From Centropus unirufus (Eukaryota; Chordata; Aves; Cuculiformes; Centropidae), in contig VYZI01000169.1 in assembly GCA_013397695.1 (NCBI GenBank), positions 429,963 through 493,962 on the forward strand: a stretch of 64,000 bases of DNA. Direction: 5' to 3'. Positions 39,294-50,462 of this stretch are shown here, piece after piece (the first letter of the stretch is position 1; each line of letters begins with the position of its first letter). The notes beneath the pieces are model-generated. The model saw nothing but the letters and a program-made list of their open reading frames with translations, was not told the DNA's origin and searched no databases. The translations under genes were made by a program, and so were the position numbers.

Positions 39294-42200
39294 CTGTAAA
39301 GAAGGAATAATCTTTTTAAAACCACTCTGAGGCTCTACATCAAACATAAGTTTTCTTTTTTCTTTAAAGGCAAACTCAACTGCTTTGAGGAAAATAACCT
39401 GAGTGGTCAGAAACTGCCCAGCTACATGTGAGACAAAATGATGCTTCAGGGCTGAGAATTCTAATGGCACAACTGTACGGTTGTTTTTTCTTGTCCAAAC
39501 TGAACAGTTGTTTTTAATTCACCAAAAGGGTTATCAAACACTGGAATGGCTGTCCCGGGATGTGGTATAGTCCCAGTCCCGGGCTGTATTTAAAGGAGGT
39601 GGATGAGGTGGTCTGAGATATGGTTTAGCAGTGGACAGGTACAGTTGGACTCAATCTCAAATGTCTTTTCCAACCTGGTCATTCTATGATTCCTTGATCT
39701 CTTTCTGTAAATCTGCACTTCTCCCCTTTCCCTTTTGTGCACTGAGCCTGTTTTCCCTGTGTCCCAGCTGGGAACAGGTTCCAACTCAGGCTTCACTGAC
39801 CACTGCCTTTAACCACAGGGTCCAGCAGAACACACACATTAGGTCTTTGTTCACTATAAACTGACGGGTGCTTTTGTGCATTTAGGCAGGGGATTCATTC
39901 TTGAAGTCCCTGGGAGCTACATTAATGAACTGCTTCAGCACTGAGCTTACAAGAGGAACAACTCCCTCCAGCTACAGCCCAGATTACGGATCATTACAAT
40001 GTGGCCAAATGTGCCTGGAATTTTGTGTTTCTGCTTCAGTTGTAGGAAAAAATGCAGGAGATGCTTTTTAGACTGAGAAAGACACCTTTCTGACATCCCT
40101 GTCTGATTCCTCAGTTCATTTCTGACTGGACAACAGCAGAAGATCTGCAAAGTTCACCATGGAAGCAGCTGGGATCACAAAGGGCACCTCTAACCATGAC
40201 ACATCTACACCATCCTGCCAGAGAATGGGATGTCAGGAAAACCAGACCTTGTCTCACCTGAACTGATCTGTAATATAAACCCAAGAGGTCTCCTTCATGG
40301 AGCCACGTGTGTTTTGCAGAGCCCTACAAGCCTCCACAGATTGTTCCTCAGACACAGACAGTCTGTGTTCCTCTGTCAAATGCACCACTATCACTACAGA
40401 TCAAACCCGGCTCAGCCTGGAATGTTACTCACTTTGTAGAAGGTCTGAGTTTTTTCTGGGAGTTTCCTTGCGTTTCTCAAGATCTTCTGTACATCCGTCT
40501 GCAGCAAAAGAAGGACAAATTAAATCATCTTAGCAACTGCGAGGGACGCTGCAGAAAAAATCCTCAGCTCTTTATTGTTAAATTATTCTGACCATTGACA
40601 AGACTGCAGCTCCCAGAGGCGGGAACATAAACAGTAATTATGCTAAATCCAATAAACTAAGCCAGATGCTGGAGACACAGCTTTCATGACATGCTTTCTG
40701 ACTGCATTTTAATCACCACTTTTAAAGAGGTGGTGTTTATAAACATGAAAGAAAAGCAATCAAGCATTTACATTAAAAGGACAACAGGCACAGACCCCAC
40801 TGTGCTTCTAAGATGGTTACTGCAGATCAAAGCACCAAGTCCCAACCCTGGATCATTACCTGGAGGCCACTTGGTTTAATCCAGACGGTGACGTTTTGTG
40901 CATAACTGCGCTTGTTCTTGGGTTGCAAGGGGAAAGGGCTTTTGTCATCCTCTCCATAAGGATTTTCTTTTGCATCTGGGGAGGAAAAGAAAATAAAAAG
41001 AACTTAACGATTAAGACTTGGCAAGTTCTTTCATGCAGAATACACTGAAAGTGCAAGAGTTCTTCAATTAAGTGCGAGCAGTACCTGAAATAGGTCCAAG
41101 CTGTGCCATCTTCCCTAGCCATGGAAGGGGCTCAGGACCAGGTTCAAAGAGCGACATCATGAGGTTTGATTTCTTCTTGCTATCAGCTTGTGAATAGAGC
41201 ATTCCATACCACTCTGGCCTATTGAAAAGAGCAAACCCCAAAGGCTGAAAAGCTTCCACCCTCTTTGCCTAGAATTTGCTCCCCACCACGGCGTGGAGGC
41301 TCGCTATTTGCAGTTTATACTGGCAGAAAGAGCCACAATGAAATCCCCACAACTTTGTCTAGCAGGGCACAGTTCTGTACAGATATAAATAAGCATAATT
41401 TGTAAATAAAGCGTAAATAAGCAAAGTAAGAGATTTTTCAGGCAGGCATCCAGCTCCCTACCCCAACTGGACAACAGCCACCATGCCTTCCACTTTCAGG
41501 CTGCCATGTAGCAAAACACAGAAGTTGGGGATTTTTCCAGCAATCTGATTAGCTGAATTCTCATCTTCGGTGTCATCTGCAATCCCAGGTCCCACCTCGT
41601 CACCCTCTGGGGAAGAAAGAATGCAAACAATGAGGCAATGTAGGAATAAATTTAAACACGCTAGTTCTATTTCCACGTATTTTTTGCCATGCTAGAGTCA
41701 ATTAATTGTAGAATGAAAAGCTCCTAAATGAACTGCTTGGGCAAAGTGGCACTAAAACCTTATATAAATATCCCACCGCACCCTATTCACAAAACAGCTA
41801 CCAAAAAAGCCTGTACATAAAACCTTAGCTTTGAAGACACTAAAAATGAAATTAAACAGCAGCAAGAGTGTGGCAGTGAATTCGGGTCTGCTTCTAAACC
41901 AGAAGAATCCTGAATGTCAAGTCTTCCTCTCCTATGCAATTTGTGGTCATTATGAATGACTATGTTTTAGCAGTCAGAACACAGCTGTGACTTAACTATT
42001 AATATCTTCTAAGATGAAAGGACCCAGTAGAACAAGAGTTTTAATAGAGGTGAAAGCATATCTGGAGTTTTCATTCTTCTTTACCAAGAGAAATCTCACT
42101 TCCCCTCAGCTCCGCTCCAAGGCCATGACAAAAAGAAAGGGGAAACCCTCACGATCAGAGGCTGATGCACACGAGCAGCTGTGAGTCGGTAACATGCTCA

Positions 42201-45200
42201 CCTACACTTACCGTGGTTTTAAGGTACCAGTCATTTGTATAGATACACACATACTTGGCCCCAACGAGCAGCAATTAATGCTCTAGTAGAACTGAGCAAT
42301 CAAGTTGTGATTAAGATCAGATTTTTCACACCAACAAATCATTCCGAAACCCAATTAGATGAACACATTAAATATTCATCCTGCACCACGGATTTCATGG
42401 CCTATAACTATTTTTAGCTTCAAATGTAGTACGTTCTATTAATAACAGTGCTATTACGACATAGTTCCCTCTACTTTCTATAGAACACGGTATCAAAATA
42501 AGAAACAACTTGTGCTCAAGGTTTTAATTCTATCACAACCACACACATAGAGATACCTGGCATTCTGCTTCCAGTCTAAAGCACCACAGGCATCCCAGTG
42601 GAAGTTTAAAGCAGTTTTTGCTAAAAGAAACAGAACTTGCTCACCTCTGTTAAGTGCAATGGGCAGAACCAAGTGTCTGGAGAGGACAGGAGGGCTGGAA
42701 ATGTCAGCTATATCGACAAACCCAACAATTTCCAGATCTGTGGGGAGACAACAGGTTCCAGTCAGACTTAGAAGCAGTTAAAATGTATTCAGAGTGAATT
42801 TAACATTACAGCTCCCTACACCGTGACACTTCTGAAGCAACGAGAGGTAGCACAGCAGAGCCCCAGCCTAGACTGGTCTGTCTGGGTGCTGATAAGACAC
42901 AAACATTCATACATAACACCATGACATGAGAACATAACTTTCATCACACGCACACAGGGTAAGGGGTGGCAGTGAAAAGGGAGAAATCAAATGGATTTAA
43001 GTAAAGAAGCACTCAAAAGTCTGTTACCTGTATTAATGGCTTTAGGAATGGGGTCTATTTCTTCATCTATAATGAAGGGTTCTGGTCGGGGAAATACTTG
43101 CACATCAGATGTTAAATGGCCACACTTGAGGACAGCATGGAATGGTGTATAAGCCAGGTCTATTAGCTTTCTAGAACATAATCAGTTATCATTAAGGAAA
43201 ACACAATACACATCAAATAACGATAGTTTATCTAAAGCACAGTAACTTAGCTCCCCAAACTCTTTCTTTTTACTTACAGTTAATTCAATAGTTCTAGTAT
43301 TGCTAAGTTATGAAACAAAGCAGCAGATTATCCCAATGAAGGAAAACTAACAATAACTCTGGAAATTACTATCTTCTATCTGCCACCTGTAAACAGATGC
43401 TACGGCTTTTAACAGCACGGTTAAAATAAATATTGACCTTAAGGGTTAAGATGAAAATACAGCTATAAGATCATAAACTAGAAGGAAAAAACTAATTAGA
43501 ACACACCAAGTCACCAGATTTCTTGTTGTATGTGTTTTCTTTCTCAGATTCTAACTAGAAACCTTCACCAAGGCACATTCTCTACAAGTCTACTGACCCA
43601 AACATGGATTGGACGTTCTTCAGGCAAAGGGGGCCATCAATGGTAAAAATTTGCCCTTCCCCATTGTTCAAATCTATGAGGCGTTCCAGGCAGTCTAAGG
43701 AATCTGTGCTCTGAAGCTGTAAAAAAAAAAAAAAAGAAATGTTTTTATGTTTTCTTTTCAATCTCTTTTCATTAACCGGGATGTTTTCAGAAAATATACA
43801 CAACACAGCAAAAAGCATTTAACTGGACGCTATCATGATTTTGTATAATCTCATTCCTTTCTAATTATTCATGCTCCTGGTGGATGCTCCTGGTCTCCCA
43901 GGAAATGTGCTCCTTCTGTTGCCTTTATACGAAACCAGATGCAGCCTTTGGCCTAGGAACAAATACTTGGAGAGGATCTCGAGTTAGAAGAGACCCACAA
44001 GCATAATCTTGTCTAACTCCCAATACATCCTTTTATCATATTATCTTCTGCTTGGAAAGCAGGTTCAAGCAACCAAAAATCCCAGAAGCTCTCACTGTTC
44101 AAGAGCACAGGGATGCTTTCATTAGCATAGGATTTTATTGGAAATGCTAAGTTCCAGCTCCTTCAAGATAACCTGAGTTTCAGGAGGGCAGGTGGATATA
44201 ATTCTTTTTTATTAGTTCTTAGAGAATGCTTGTGAAAACAAATGAACTTATCACTAATAGATTTATTTAAAGATTTTCTCGGTTACTCTGACGTTTCAAC
44301 AATGCTTCAATCCACCGCCTTAATCAAAATGATCACCCTGGATAGGGACCTTGAAGCTGAAAAATCTATCCATAGGCGGCCAAAAAGCAATGCTATTAAT
44401 AAAACTTAATCTAAGGAACTCTGGTCTATATAGGCTTCTGTTAAAACATGTTTTATTCATCAGTTAAAACTAACACGAAGATTTTTAAACCTAATACTGA
44501 GATTTTCAAAGGTACCCAAAGAGAAACAGTCACCTTCCCTTCCAAACAAAGGGCAGTTGGTGTGGCTTACAGCCTCTAGAGTTTTGCTCACTCAGTTATG
44601 CATAAAGCTATCGTTTTTCTAAGTGTTGAGCATCTTTGCAATACAAGGAGCTTCATCTCTGATCAGATTCTTGAATAAAAAAGCCCCCCCAAAACACCCA
44701 GTGAAATTAATGGAGTAAAGGTAGTAGCATGAACAGAGAAATAAAAACTAAGCCCCAGGGAAGAACCAACAGGATTTATAAAGATTACGATAACAATGCA
44801 ATCATAGTAGATAATAACAGGGCAACAATTAACTTTCAACACTACAGCTACATTTCACCAAGTAACTCACACTGAGCACCAGACTGAGCTAAACTTTAAA
44901 ACCTAGCAGAAGAATGTCAGTTTGCTTTGCGCTGAGAAAAGAACAATAGTTATGGACTGTAGCAGAGAACAAGGAAGGTGTTGAAGACATCACCTCTTCA
45001 AGATTCGCCATGCACATCACATACAGCTTGGATGGGAATGGGAATGGCAATGGGAAGCGATTGCTTTCACTTCGCTGGTTTTGAGTAGCCAGTGAGTGCC
45101 GGAGGGAGCCTCTGCCGATCCCCAGGCAGCCATCGGTGACCAGAACCACCTGGAATCAAAGAGGAGGGGTTAGCATTTCCCACAGAAGACGTTTCCAGCT

Positions 45201-48200
45201 GCAGAGGGCAGCTACACACCAACACATTTCAGCAGTCATTCTAGCAGCACGTGCTTCTATGCTGAAAATCCCTGCTTGCGAGGGGTTTTCTTCTACTCAG
45301 CTGGGGAAAGAACTGAGTAACCCTTCCAGAAACAGGAGTAAATGAGAAACTGAAGATTTAACCACTGCACTTTAAACTATGTGCATGGTAAATACACATT
45401 TTGTTGTAATTAGGCTTAAATTCCACAGCCAGAAACACATCATACACAGACATGGCCCCTCGCAAGTGCACCTTGAACAAAGAGTGATTGTAAAGCCAAA
45501 AAATCAGCCTCCTGCTGGCAGACCCAAGAGCTTTGGGTGCATTTTCAGATGGAAGATAAAGGCCAGCCATGATTATTTCTTCTGCAGAGTCTGAAGGGTG
45601 ACCCCACTTCAGGTACAAGCCACTAAAGTCATATAAAAGGTAATAGTAATTACCTTAACTCTTCTGTAAACAAATACAGCTGCAGAAAAATATACATTTT
45701 TCCATTCAGCTGCACATCCAAAGTCACTCTTTGCAGGAACCAGCACTAAAAGATTACACTGAATACAGAACTATTTGCACTCAGCTGAGATTCAGCTATT
45801 TCCAGAGTAGTAAACCAGCTGTTTCTTCCCACACTGCACAGCAACAGCAGGCATTATGTTTGGCTGCTTTTCATCTGCTTTTTCACTGCCTTTCATCACC
45901 CCAGCACCTGAAATTCCATTAAATGAGCAATGACACAAAAGAGAGACCAAATTTCTGAAGTCTAACCTATGCCTGGTTTTTACACCATTCTAGTTCTTCG
46001 CTTCCAACATCTGCTTTTCCAAGGTGCCTTTTATCCTTGTTGGATTATGAAGCATTGCCTAGACAAACCTCTACCTTTTTTCTCCCTAAGGAATATTGCT
46101 TGCGTGATCTTCCTAGCTCGCTGAGCTGCAAAATTACTGAACTTAAATCCTAACCAAAGGGCAACAAACTCTTAAGCTTCTCAGAAAACTGAGGGCTAAA
46201 AGCAGACTTTGTCTAAGAAGCAGCAAATTCAGAAGGCTGAGTGCTGCACAGGCTCACTGGAGCGTGCGAGCAGATGCAAATGACTCATTAGTGAAAGACA
46301 GATCAAAACACACTCAACAGCACTTCCATGCTGTTGTTTGAGACCTGGAACGGTTACAAAGCCCTAGAAACCATCAGGTACTGAGGAGAAAGCTCACTGT
46401 ATGTGACTATGTGCTTTTCAAACCAAGTGAGCCCCTGGGACAGGAGACTGCATCCAAAGCAAATGCCAAACCTCCAAAACTCTACTCCTGGGCCAGATTT
46501 TATAACCCTCTCCACTGCAGTAACATGTTGGAAAAGAACCAGTCTAGTTTTCGCTGCTGAATATTTTAATAAAGACCATCTTCTGTTCATATTCCAGATA
46601 TATCCAAAACACTAATTCTGTGCCCCAATTACATCTGCATTTCCATCTGCAACTTACAGTGAGTGTTCTAGACCCTAAGGATTGAAATCCATCGTACCTG
46701 GCAAGGAATTGCTGCCCCCCACTCCTGCTGAACAATACTGCAAACCCCCAGGAGGGCTGACTCCAGACAGGTTTTGTCATAATCATCCATGTTACTCAGG
46801 GCTTCCTGCAAAGACAAAGACCACTGTCACTGCTGGGTGAAGCAGTATCACCAGGAAACACAGGGAAGCTGTTCAGAGTTCTGTAGCACGTTTGCTTTGC
46901 ATTGTAACACAGCTGCACCATAACACAAAGCAGGATGCTCTGCTTTTATGTATGACCTGCAAAGTAAAACCAAAGAAAAAAGAAAGATTAGAAAACAGTG
47001 AGCAATATGAAGAGAAAACAAGGGAAGCTGATATTGAAGGAACAATAATAGTATAAAAACAGCTCATTGGGAGAGAAAATATCCTTTGTATGTCTCAAAG
47101 AAACAGCAAAATCAAAATCCGAAGCTGGGTCTCACACAGAACTTTTAGCTTGGAAAATCTTCCGAGCTGTGAGAGCAACTTTTACTTCTTAGAGATTGAG
47201 AGAAGAGGCCACAAGGAGCTCGTCGTACAAAAACTCCTCAGCAGACACGGTAACAGAATACAAAACTCACGACCTGTTTCTATAATAAGTGAACTTTTCT
47301 CCTTAAAATGAAAATGTCACACTTAATTCAGCATCATGAGAAGGGTGCAACTGTAAAACTAAAGTGCTAAAGAAGCTTGGTGGGGTTCTTGGCTTTCAGA
47401 AATTCTTACAATGAGCTGTTAAGGAGGAGAAATTATAACAAAGGAGGATGCACTGGCATGCACCTGCCAAAATGCAAACATAACAGAGAAAATCTTTTAA
47501 AATCCACAAGTCCCACAACACACAAACCTGCTCTGTGACAGTGACTTAAACTTCTTCTTGATATTACGTACAAGAACCAGATACAGGTGTACAATTTTTA
47601 CTGGCTTCTAAGACTTTCGGTGCCTTACTGCAGTCATATGAAATTCCTGCCTTGGACTTTCTCCTTTCCATTTTCTCCCCACTTCCCATCACATCTGCAA
47701 GGCCTAAAATCCCTTCACTCTCATTCCTGCCCTGCCTCAACTGGAATGATACTCTTCTAATCAAATCACTTGACTCAAAACCTTGCCAAACAGTCCTTTC
47801 TGCTGCATCATTTATCAAGAGCAAATCAACATGTACAAAAACATGAATGTCACAGAACTACCAGCACTTTTAAGAGCTCCATCAGGCAGCCCCTTCCTCC
47901 ATCCCTTTTAACTCCAATAACCACATCCCAGTGGTTACCTATAAAGGTAAGATTAGCAAAGGGGCAAAATGTTTCAAATGCATCCATTTCACCTACCCTT
48001 AAAATAAGGATAAAACACTCAATTCAAGATACTGTGCACAGGATGACATGAAACCACAGGATTTCATTGTCATTCCAAAACACATCGGGGTGTTTCGGTG
48101 CTGTTTTTTTTTAAATATTGGCAACTTACTGCATCTATACTTCACGCGCCCTACCTGCAGTGTGTTGTAATCTCTTGTGAAGGGCACCATCAGCTCCCAG

Positions 48201-48376
48201 AGCGATGAAAACACCACCAGAGCCGTGAACTCCAGCTTGTAGTTGGTCGCCATGTGCTCAAAGAGCATGGTCAAGCCGTGGACAGCCAGGTGTTTCCGCT
48301 GGTATTCCTCGGAGCCCTCCACTGACACCGGCCGTGTCATGGAGAGCGACACATCCATCACCACCACCGTTGGCAT
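39042..48376 (-). CDS. INTS14: INTS14 (VWA9), Integrator complex subunit 14, complete CDS in 11 coding exons
   Basis: Nuclear subunit of the Integrator complex, which cleaves snRNA and attenuated mRNA 3' ends. INTS14 pairs with INTS13 and binds INTS10, forming an arm implicated in nucleic-acid and transcription-factor contacts. Joined exons (minus): 48376-48155, 46805-46698, 45149-44994, 43716-43598, 43170-43028, 42737-42645, 41606-41462, 41218-41085, 40975-40860, 40498-40433, 39293-39042. They total 1554 nt, 517 residues plus stop; human has 518, and the missing residue is one Asn in an acidic stretch of exon 10. The N-terminal VWA domain has the MIDAS motif DVSLS (residues 8-12) and VTDGCLG (114-120). 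A beta-barrel and an alpha-helical C-terminus (LNRLRKAALAFGFLDLLKG) follow. All junctions are GT-AG in consistent phase. Introns hold only the repeats listed. Confidence 0.97.
39545..39693 (+). mobile_element. CR1 LINE 3' terminus
   Basis: INTS14 intron 11, antisense to the gene. GGATGAGGTGGTCTGAGATA, TGGTTTAGCAGTGGACAGGT, TTTTCCAACCTGGTCATTCT then ATGATTC: the same subfamily ending as the copy at 56745-57223. Confidence 0.9.
40433..40498 (-). CDS. INTS14: INTS14 exon 11
   Basis: TDVQKILRNARKLPEKTQTF then YK, residues 413-434; 22 codons in phase 0. Acceptor CTGCAG, donor GTGAGT. Confidence 0.95.
40860..40975 (-). CDS. INTS14: INTS14 exon 10
   Basis: DAKENPYGEDDKSPFPLQPK then YAQNVTVWIKPSGLQ, residues 374-412. 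One Asn shorter than human (EDDNKS there). Donor GTAATG. Confidence 0.95.
41085..41218 (-). CDS. INTS14: INTS14 exon 9
   Basis: PEWYGMLYSQADSKKKSNLM then EPLPWLGKMAQLGPIS, residues 329-373. Acceptor CAATAG, donor GTACTG. Confidence 0.95.
41462..41606 (-). CDS. INTS14: INTS14 exon 8
   Basis: EGDEVGPGIADDTEDENSAN then NFCVLLHGSLKVEGMVAVVQ, residues 281-328; acidic loop into the beta-barrel. Donor GTAGGG. Confidence 0.95.
42645..42737 (-). CDS. INTS14: INTS14 exon 7
   Basis: DLEIVGFVDIADISSPPVLS then RHLVLPIALNR, residues 250-280. Acceptor CCACAG, donor GTGAGC. Confidence 0.95.
43028..43170 (-). CDS. INTS14: INTS14 exon 6
   Basis: KLIDLAYTPFHAVLKCGHLT then VFPRPEPFIIDEEIDPIPKA, residues 202-249. 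Acceptor TTCTAG, donor GTAACA. Confidence 0.95.
43598..43716 (-). CDS. INTS14: INTS14 exon 5
   Basis: LQSTDSLDCLERLIDLNNGE then LCLKNVQSMF, residues 163-201 plus two bases. The acceptor follows an unbroken T tract of about 14-15 bases. Donor GTCAGT. Confidence 0.95.
43983..44040 (-). mobile_element. CR1-like terminal fragment (weak)
   Basis: INTS14 intron 4. GTTAGAAGAGACCCACAAGC then TCTTGTCTAACTCCCAAT resembles a diverged antisense CR1 3' end. Confidence 0.45.
44994..45149 (-). CDS. INTS14: INTS14 exon 4
   Basis: VVLVTDGCLGIGRGSLRHSL then FPLPFPFPSKLYVMCMANLE, residues 111-162; 52 codons. Acceptor TTCCAG, donor GTGATG. Confidence 0.96.
46698..46805 (-). CDS. INTS14: INTS14 exon 3
   Basis: EALSNMDDYDKTCLESALLG then QQEWGAAIPCQ, residues 75-110; 36 codons in phase 0. 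Acceptor TTGCAG, donor GTACGA. Confidence 0.95.
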
Positions 48377-48421
48377 GATGTCCTGCTCTTCTCTGCTACC
48401 GTCGTGAAGAACTGCAATCGG
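48155..48421 (-). CDS. INTS14: INTS14 exon 2 (start codon exon)
   Basis: ATG at 48376-48374 opens MPTVVVMDVSLSMTRPVSVE, residues 1-74, ending RDYNTLQ; donor GTAGGG. The upstream boundary is either CGCAG (exon from 48421) or GATTGCAG (from 48411); the first follows the better pyrimidine tract. About 35-45 nt of 5' UTR. The MIDAS residues sit here. Confidence 0.93.
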
Positions 48422-48489
48422 CTGCGCGGAGGGGAAAGAAAAAGATTGGAGATGATTATGGAAGCCACAGTTATGAGGTGATGCGTGTT

Positions 48490-48957
48490 GGAAGAGTTGG
48501 AATGGGTCCAGAGGAGGCCACAAAGATGATCAGAAGAGCTGGAGGACCTCCCATATGAGGACAGGCTGAGAGAGTTGGGGTTGTTCATCCCAGAGAAGAG
48601 AAGGCTCTGGGGAGACTTTATAGTAGCTCTCCAGTAGTGAATGGAGCTCCAGGAAAGCTGGGGAGGGGATCTGGATCAGGGAGGGCAGGGATAGGACAAG
48701 GGATAACAATTTTCAGCAGAAAGAGAGGAGATTTAGACGAGATCTTGGGCAGAAATGTTTTGCTGTGAGGGTGAGGAGGCCCTGGCCCAGGTTGCCCAGA
48801 GCAGCGGTGGCTGCCCCATCCCTGGAGGTGTTTAAGGCCAGGCTGGATGGGGCTTGGAGCCCCCTGATCCAGCGGGAGGTGTCCTTGCCCATGGCAGAGG
48901 GTGGGACTGGTTGGGCTTTCAGGTCCCTTCCAACCCAAACTCTCCATGACTCCATGA
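48490..48957 (+). mobile_element. CR1 LINE 3' portion
   Basis: Upstream of INTS14 exon 2, antisense to it. GGTCCAGAGGAGGCCACAAA, AGGACAGGCTGAGAGAGTTG, GGTTGTTCATCCCAGAGAAG, GGCTGCCCCATCCCTGGAGG, CTGATCCAGCGGGAGGTGTC, ending CAACCCAAACTCTCCATGAC. About 470 bp and 5' truncated. Its left end is within roughly 70 bp of the exon 2 acceptor. Confidence 0.93.
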
Positions 48958-49050
48958 TGCTAGGATGCATCTCGCCCTCTCACACTGACCTCGCCATGAG
49001 GCAAGGAAACCCTTACCCTTTTGCCTTGCAAAAAAAAAAGGGGAGGATTT

Positions 49051-49053
49051 ACC
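49051..49053 (-). other. INTS14: possible INTS14 exon 1 donor (speculative)
   Basis: The minus strand reads CTGCG|GTAAAT here and AAAGG|GTAAGG near 49015. Either could end a non-coding first exon, but the true exon 1 may be in the gap beginning at 49223. Confidence 0.15.
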
Positions 49054-49149
49054 GCAGACTACATCAATGGATCAGCTCCTGAGCCACACGCAGCACATCC
49101 AGAGGCTGCAAGGGCCTGGAAACAGGGAGCGCGGCCAGGGCTGAGGCAG

Positions 49150-49222
49150 GAGGGTGGAAAGGAAAAGGGAGGAAGGAAAGGGGAGGAAGGAAAAGGGAGG
49201 AAGGGAGAAAGAGAGGAAAGGG
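49150..49222 (+). repeat. GGAAGGAAA-type purine tract at gap edge
   Basis: About 70 bases of nearly pure A/G with several GGG runs (AAAGGGAGGAAGGAAAGGGG). Low complexity; a likely cause of the adjacent sequencing gap. Confidence 0.85.
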
Positions 49223-49855
49223 NNNNNNNNNNNNNNNNNNNNNNNNNNNNNNNNNNNNNNNNNNNNNNNNNNNNNNNNNNNNNNNNNNNNNNNNNNNNNN
49301 NNNNNNNNNNNNNNNNNNNNNNNNNNNNNNNNNNNNNNNNNNNNNNNNNNNNNNNNNNNNNNNNNNNNNNNNNNNNNNNNNNNNNNNNNNNNNNNNNNNN
49401 NNNNNNNNNNNNNNNNNNNNNNNNNNNNNNNNNNNNNNNNNNNNNNNNNNNNNNNNNNNNNNNNNNNNNNNNNNNNNNNNNNNNNNNNNNNNNNNNNNNN
49501 NNNNNNNNNNNNNNNNNNNNNNNNNNNNNNNNNNNNNNNNNNNNNNNNNNNNNNNNNNNNNNNNNNNNNNNNNNNNNNNNNNNNNNNNNNNNNNNNNNNN
49601 NNNNNNNNNNNNNNNNNNNNNNNNNNNNNNNNNNNNNNNNNNNNNNNNNNNNNNNNNNNNNNNNNNNNNNNNNNNNNNNNNNNNNNNNNNNNNNNNNNNN
49701 NNNNNNNNNNNNNNNNNNNNNNNNNNNNNNNNNNNNNNNNNNNNNNNNNNNNNNNNNNNNNNNNNNNNNNNNNNNNNNNNNNNNNNNNNNNNNNNNNNNN
49801 NNNNNNNNNNNNNNNNNNNNNNNNNNNNNNNNNNNNNNNNNNNNNNNNNNNNNNN
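49223..49855. other. assembly gap (633 N)
   Basis: Unsequenced. Flanked by a purine tract on the left and a minisatellite on the right. May hold the INTS14 promoter and first exon. Confidence 0.99.
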
Positions 49856-50069
49856 GCCTCCTCCTCTCCAGGAGCTGCTGAGGGCTCCCCTCAGCCTCTG
49901 CTCCACAACTGCTGAGGGTTCCCCTCAGCCTCCTCTTCCCCAGAAGCTGCTGAGGGCTCCCCTCGGCCTCCTCCGCTCCAGAACTGCTGAGGGCTCCCCT
50001 CGGCCGCCTCCTCTCCAGGAGCTGCTGAGGGCTCCCCTCGGCCGCCTCCTCTCCAGGCTGAATGGCCCC
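49856..50069 (-). repeat. minisatellite, about 5.5 copies of a 34-38 bp unit
   Basis: Units at 49856-49893, 49894-49927, 49928-49965, 49966-50002, 50003-50040 and a partial one from 50041. Plus-strand core: GAGCTGCTGAGGGCTCCCCT then CGGCCGCCTCCTCTCCAG. The array runs into the gap, so the true copy number is unknown. The last partial unit passes seamlessly into CR1 sequence. Confidence 0.9.
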
Positions 50070-50462
50070 AAGGCCCCCAGACGCTCCCCATAGCCGCTGT
50101 GCTCCAGCCCCTCAAGGTTCTTCTTGGAGTGAGGGGCCAAGAACTCACCCCAGGATTCGAGGTGTGGCCTCACCAGAGCCAAGTCCAGGGGCACAACCCC
50201 TTCCCTGCTCCTGCTGGCCATGCTGGTTCTGATACAGGCCAAGATGCTGTGGCCACCTGGGCCACTGCTGGCTCATGTTCAGCTGCTGGCAACCAACACC
50301 CCCAGGTCCTTCCCAGCCGTGCAGCTTTCCAGCTGCTCTTCCCCAAGCTTGGAGTTGCACGGGGTTGTTGTGTCCCAAGTGCAGGACTCAGCCCTTGGTC
50401 TTGTCAAACCTCATCCCGCTGGTTTTTAGCCCATCGATCCATCTGTCATGCTGCACTCCTCA
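50041..50462 (-). mobile_element. CR1 LINE internal/3' segment
   Basis: Antisense CR1: CTCCAGGCTGAATGGCCCCA, AGGTGTGGCCTCACCAGAGC, GCTGGCTCATGTTCAGCTGC, ACCCCCAGGTCCTTCCCAGC, TTGTTGTGTCCCAAGTGCAG, AGCCCATCGATCCATCTGTC. A region 5' of the usual CR1 tail, encoding the end of ORF2 in intact copies; broken here. Confidence 0.88.

Noticed and set aside
49021..49915. Long ORFs across the second gap, Glu/Gly/Lys-rich
   Set aside because: They consist of a purine tract, N and the minisatellite.
49856..50069. Coding repeat protein (GEPSA...[10 protein letters not shown] pattern on minus strand)
   Set aside because: A direct translation of a CR1-derived minisatellite with no start context or neighbouring exon.
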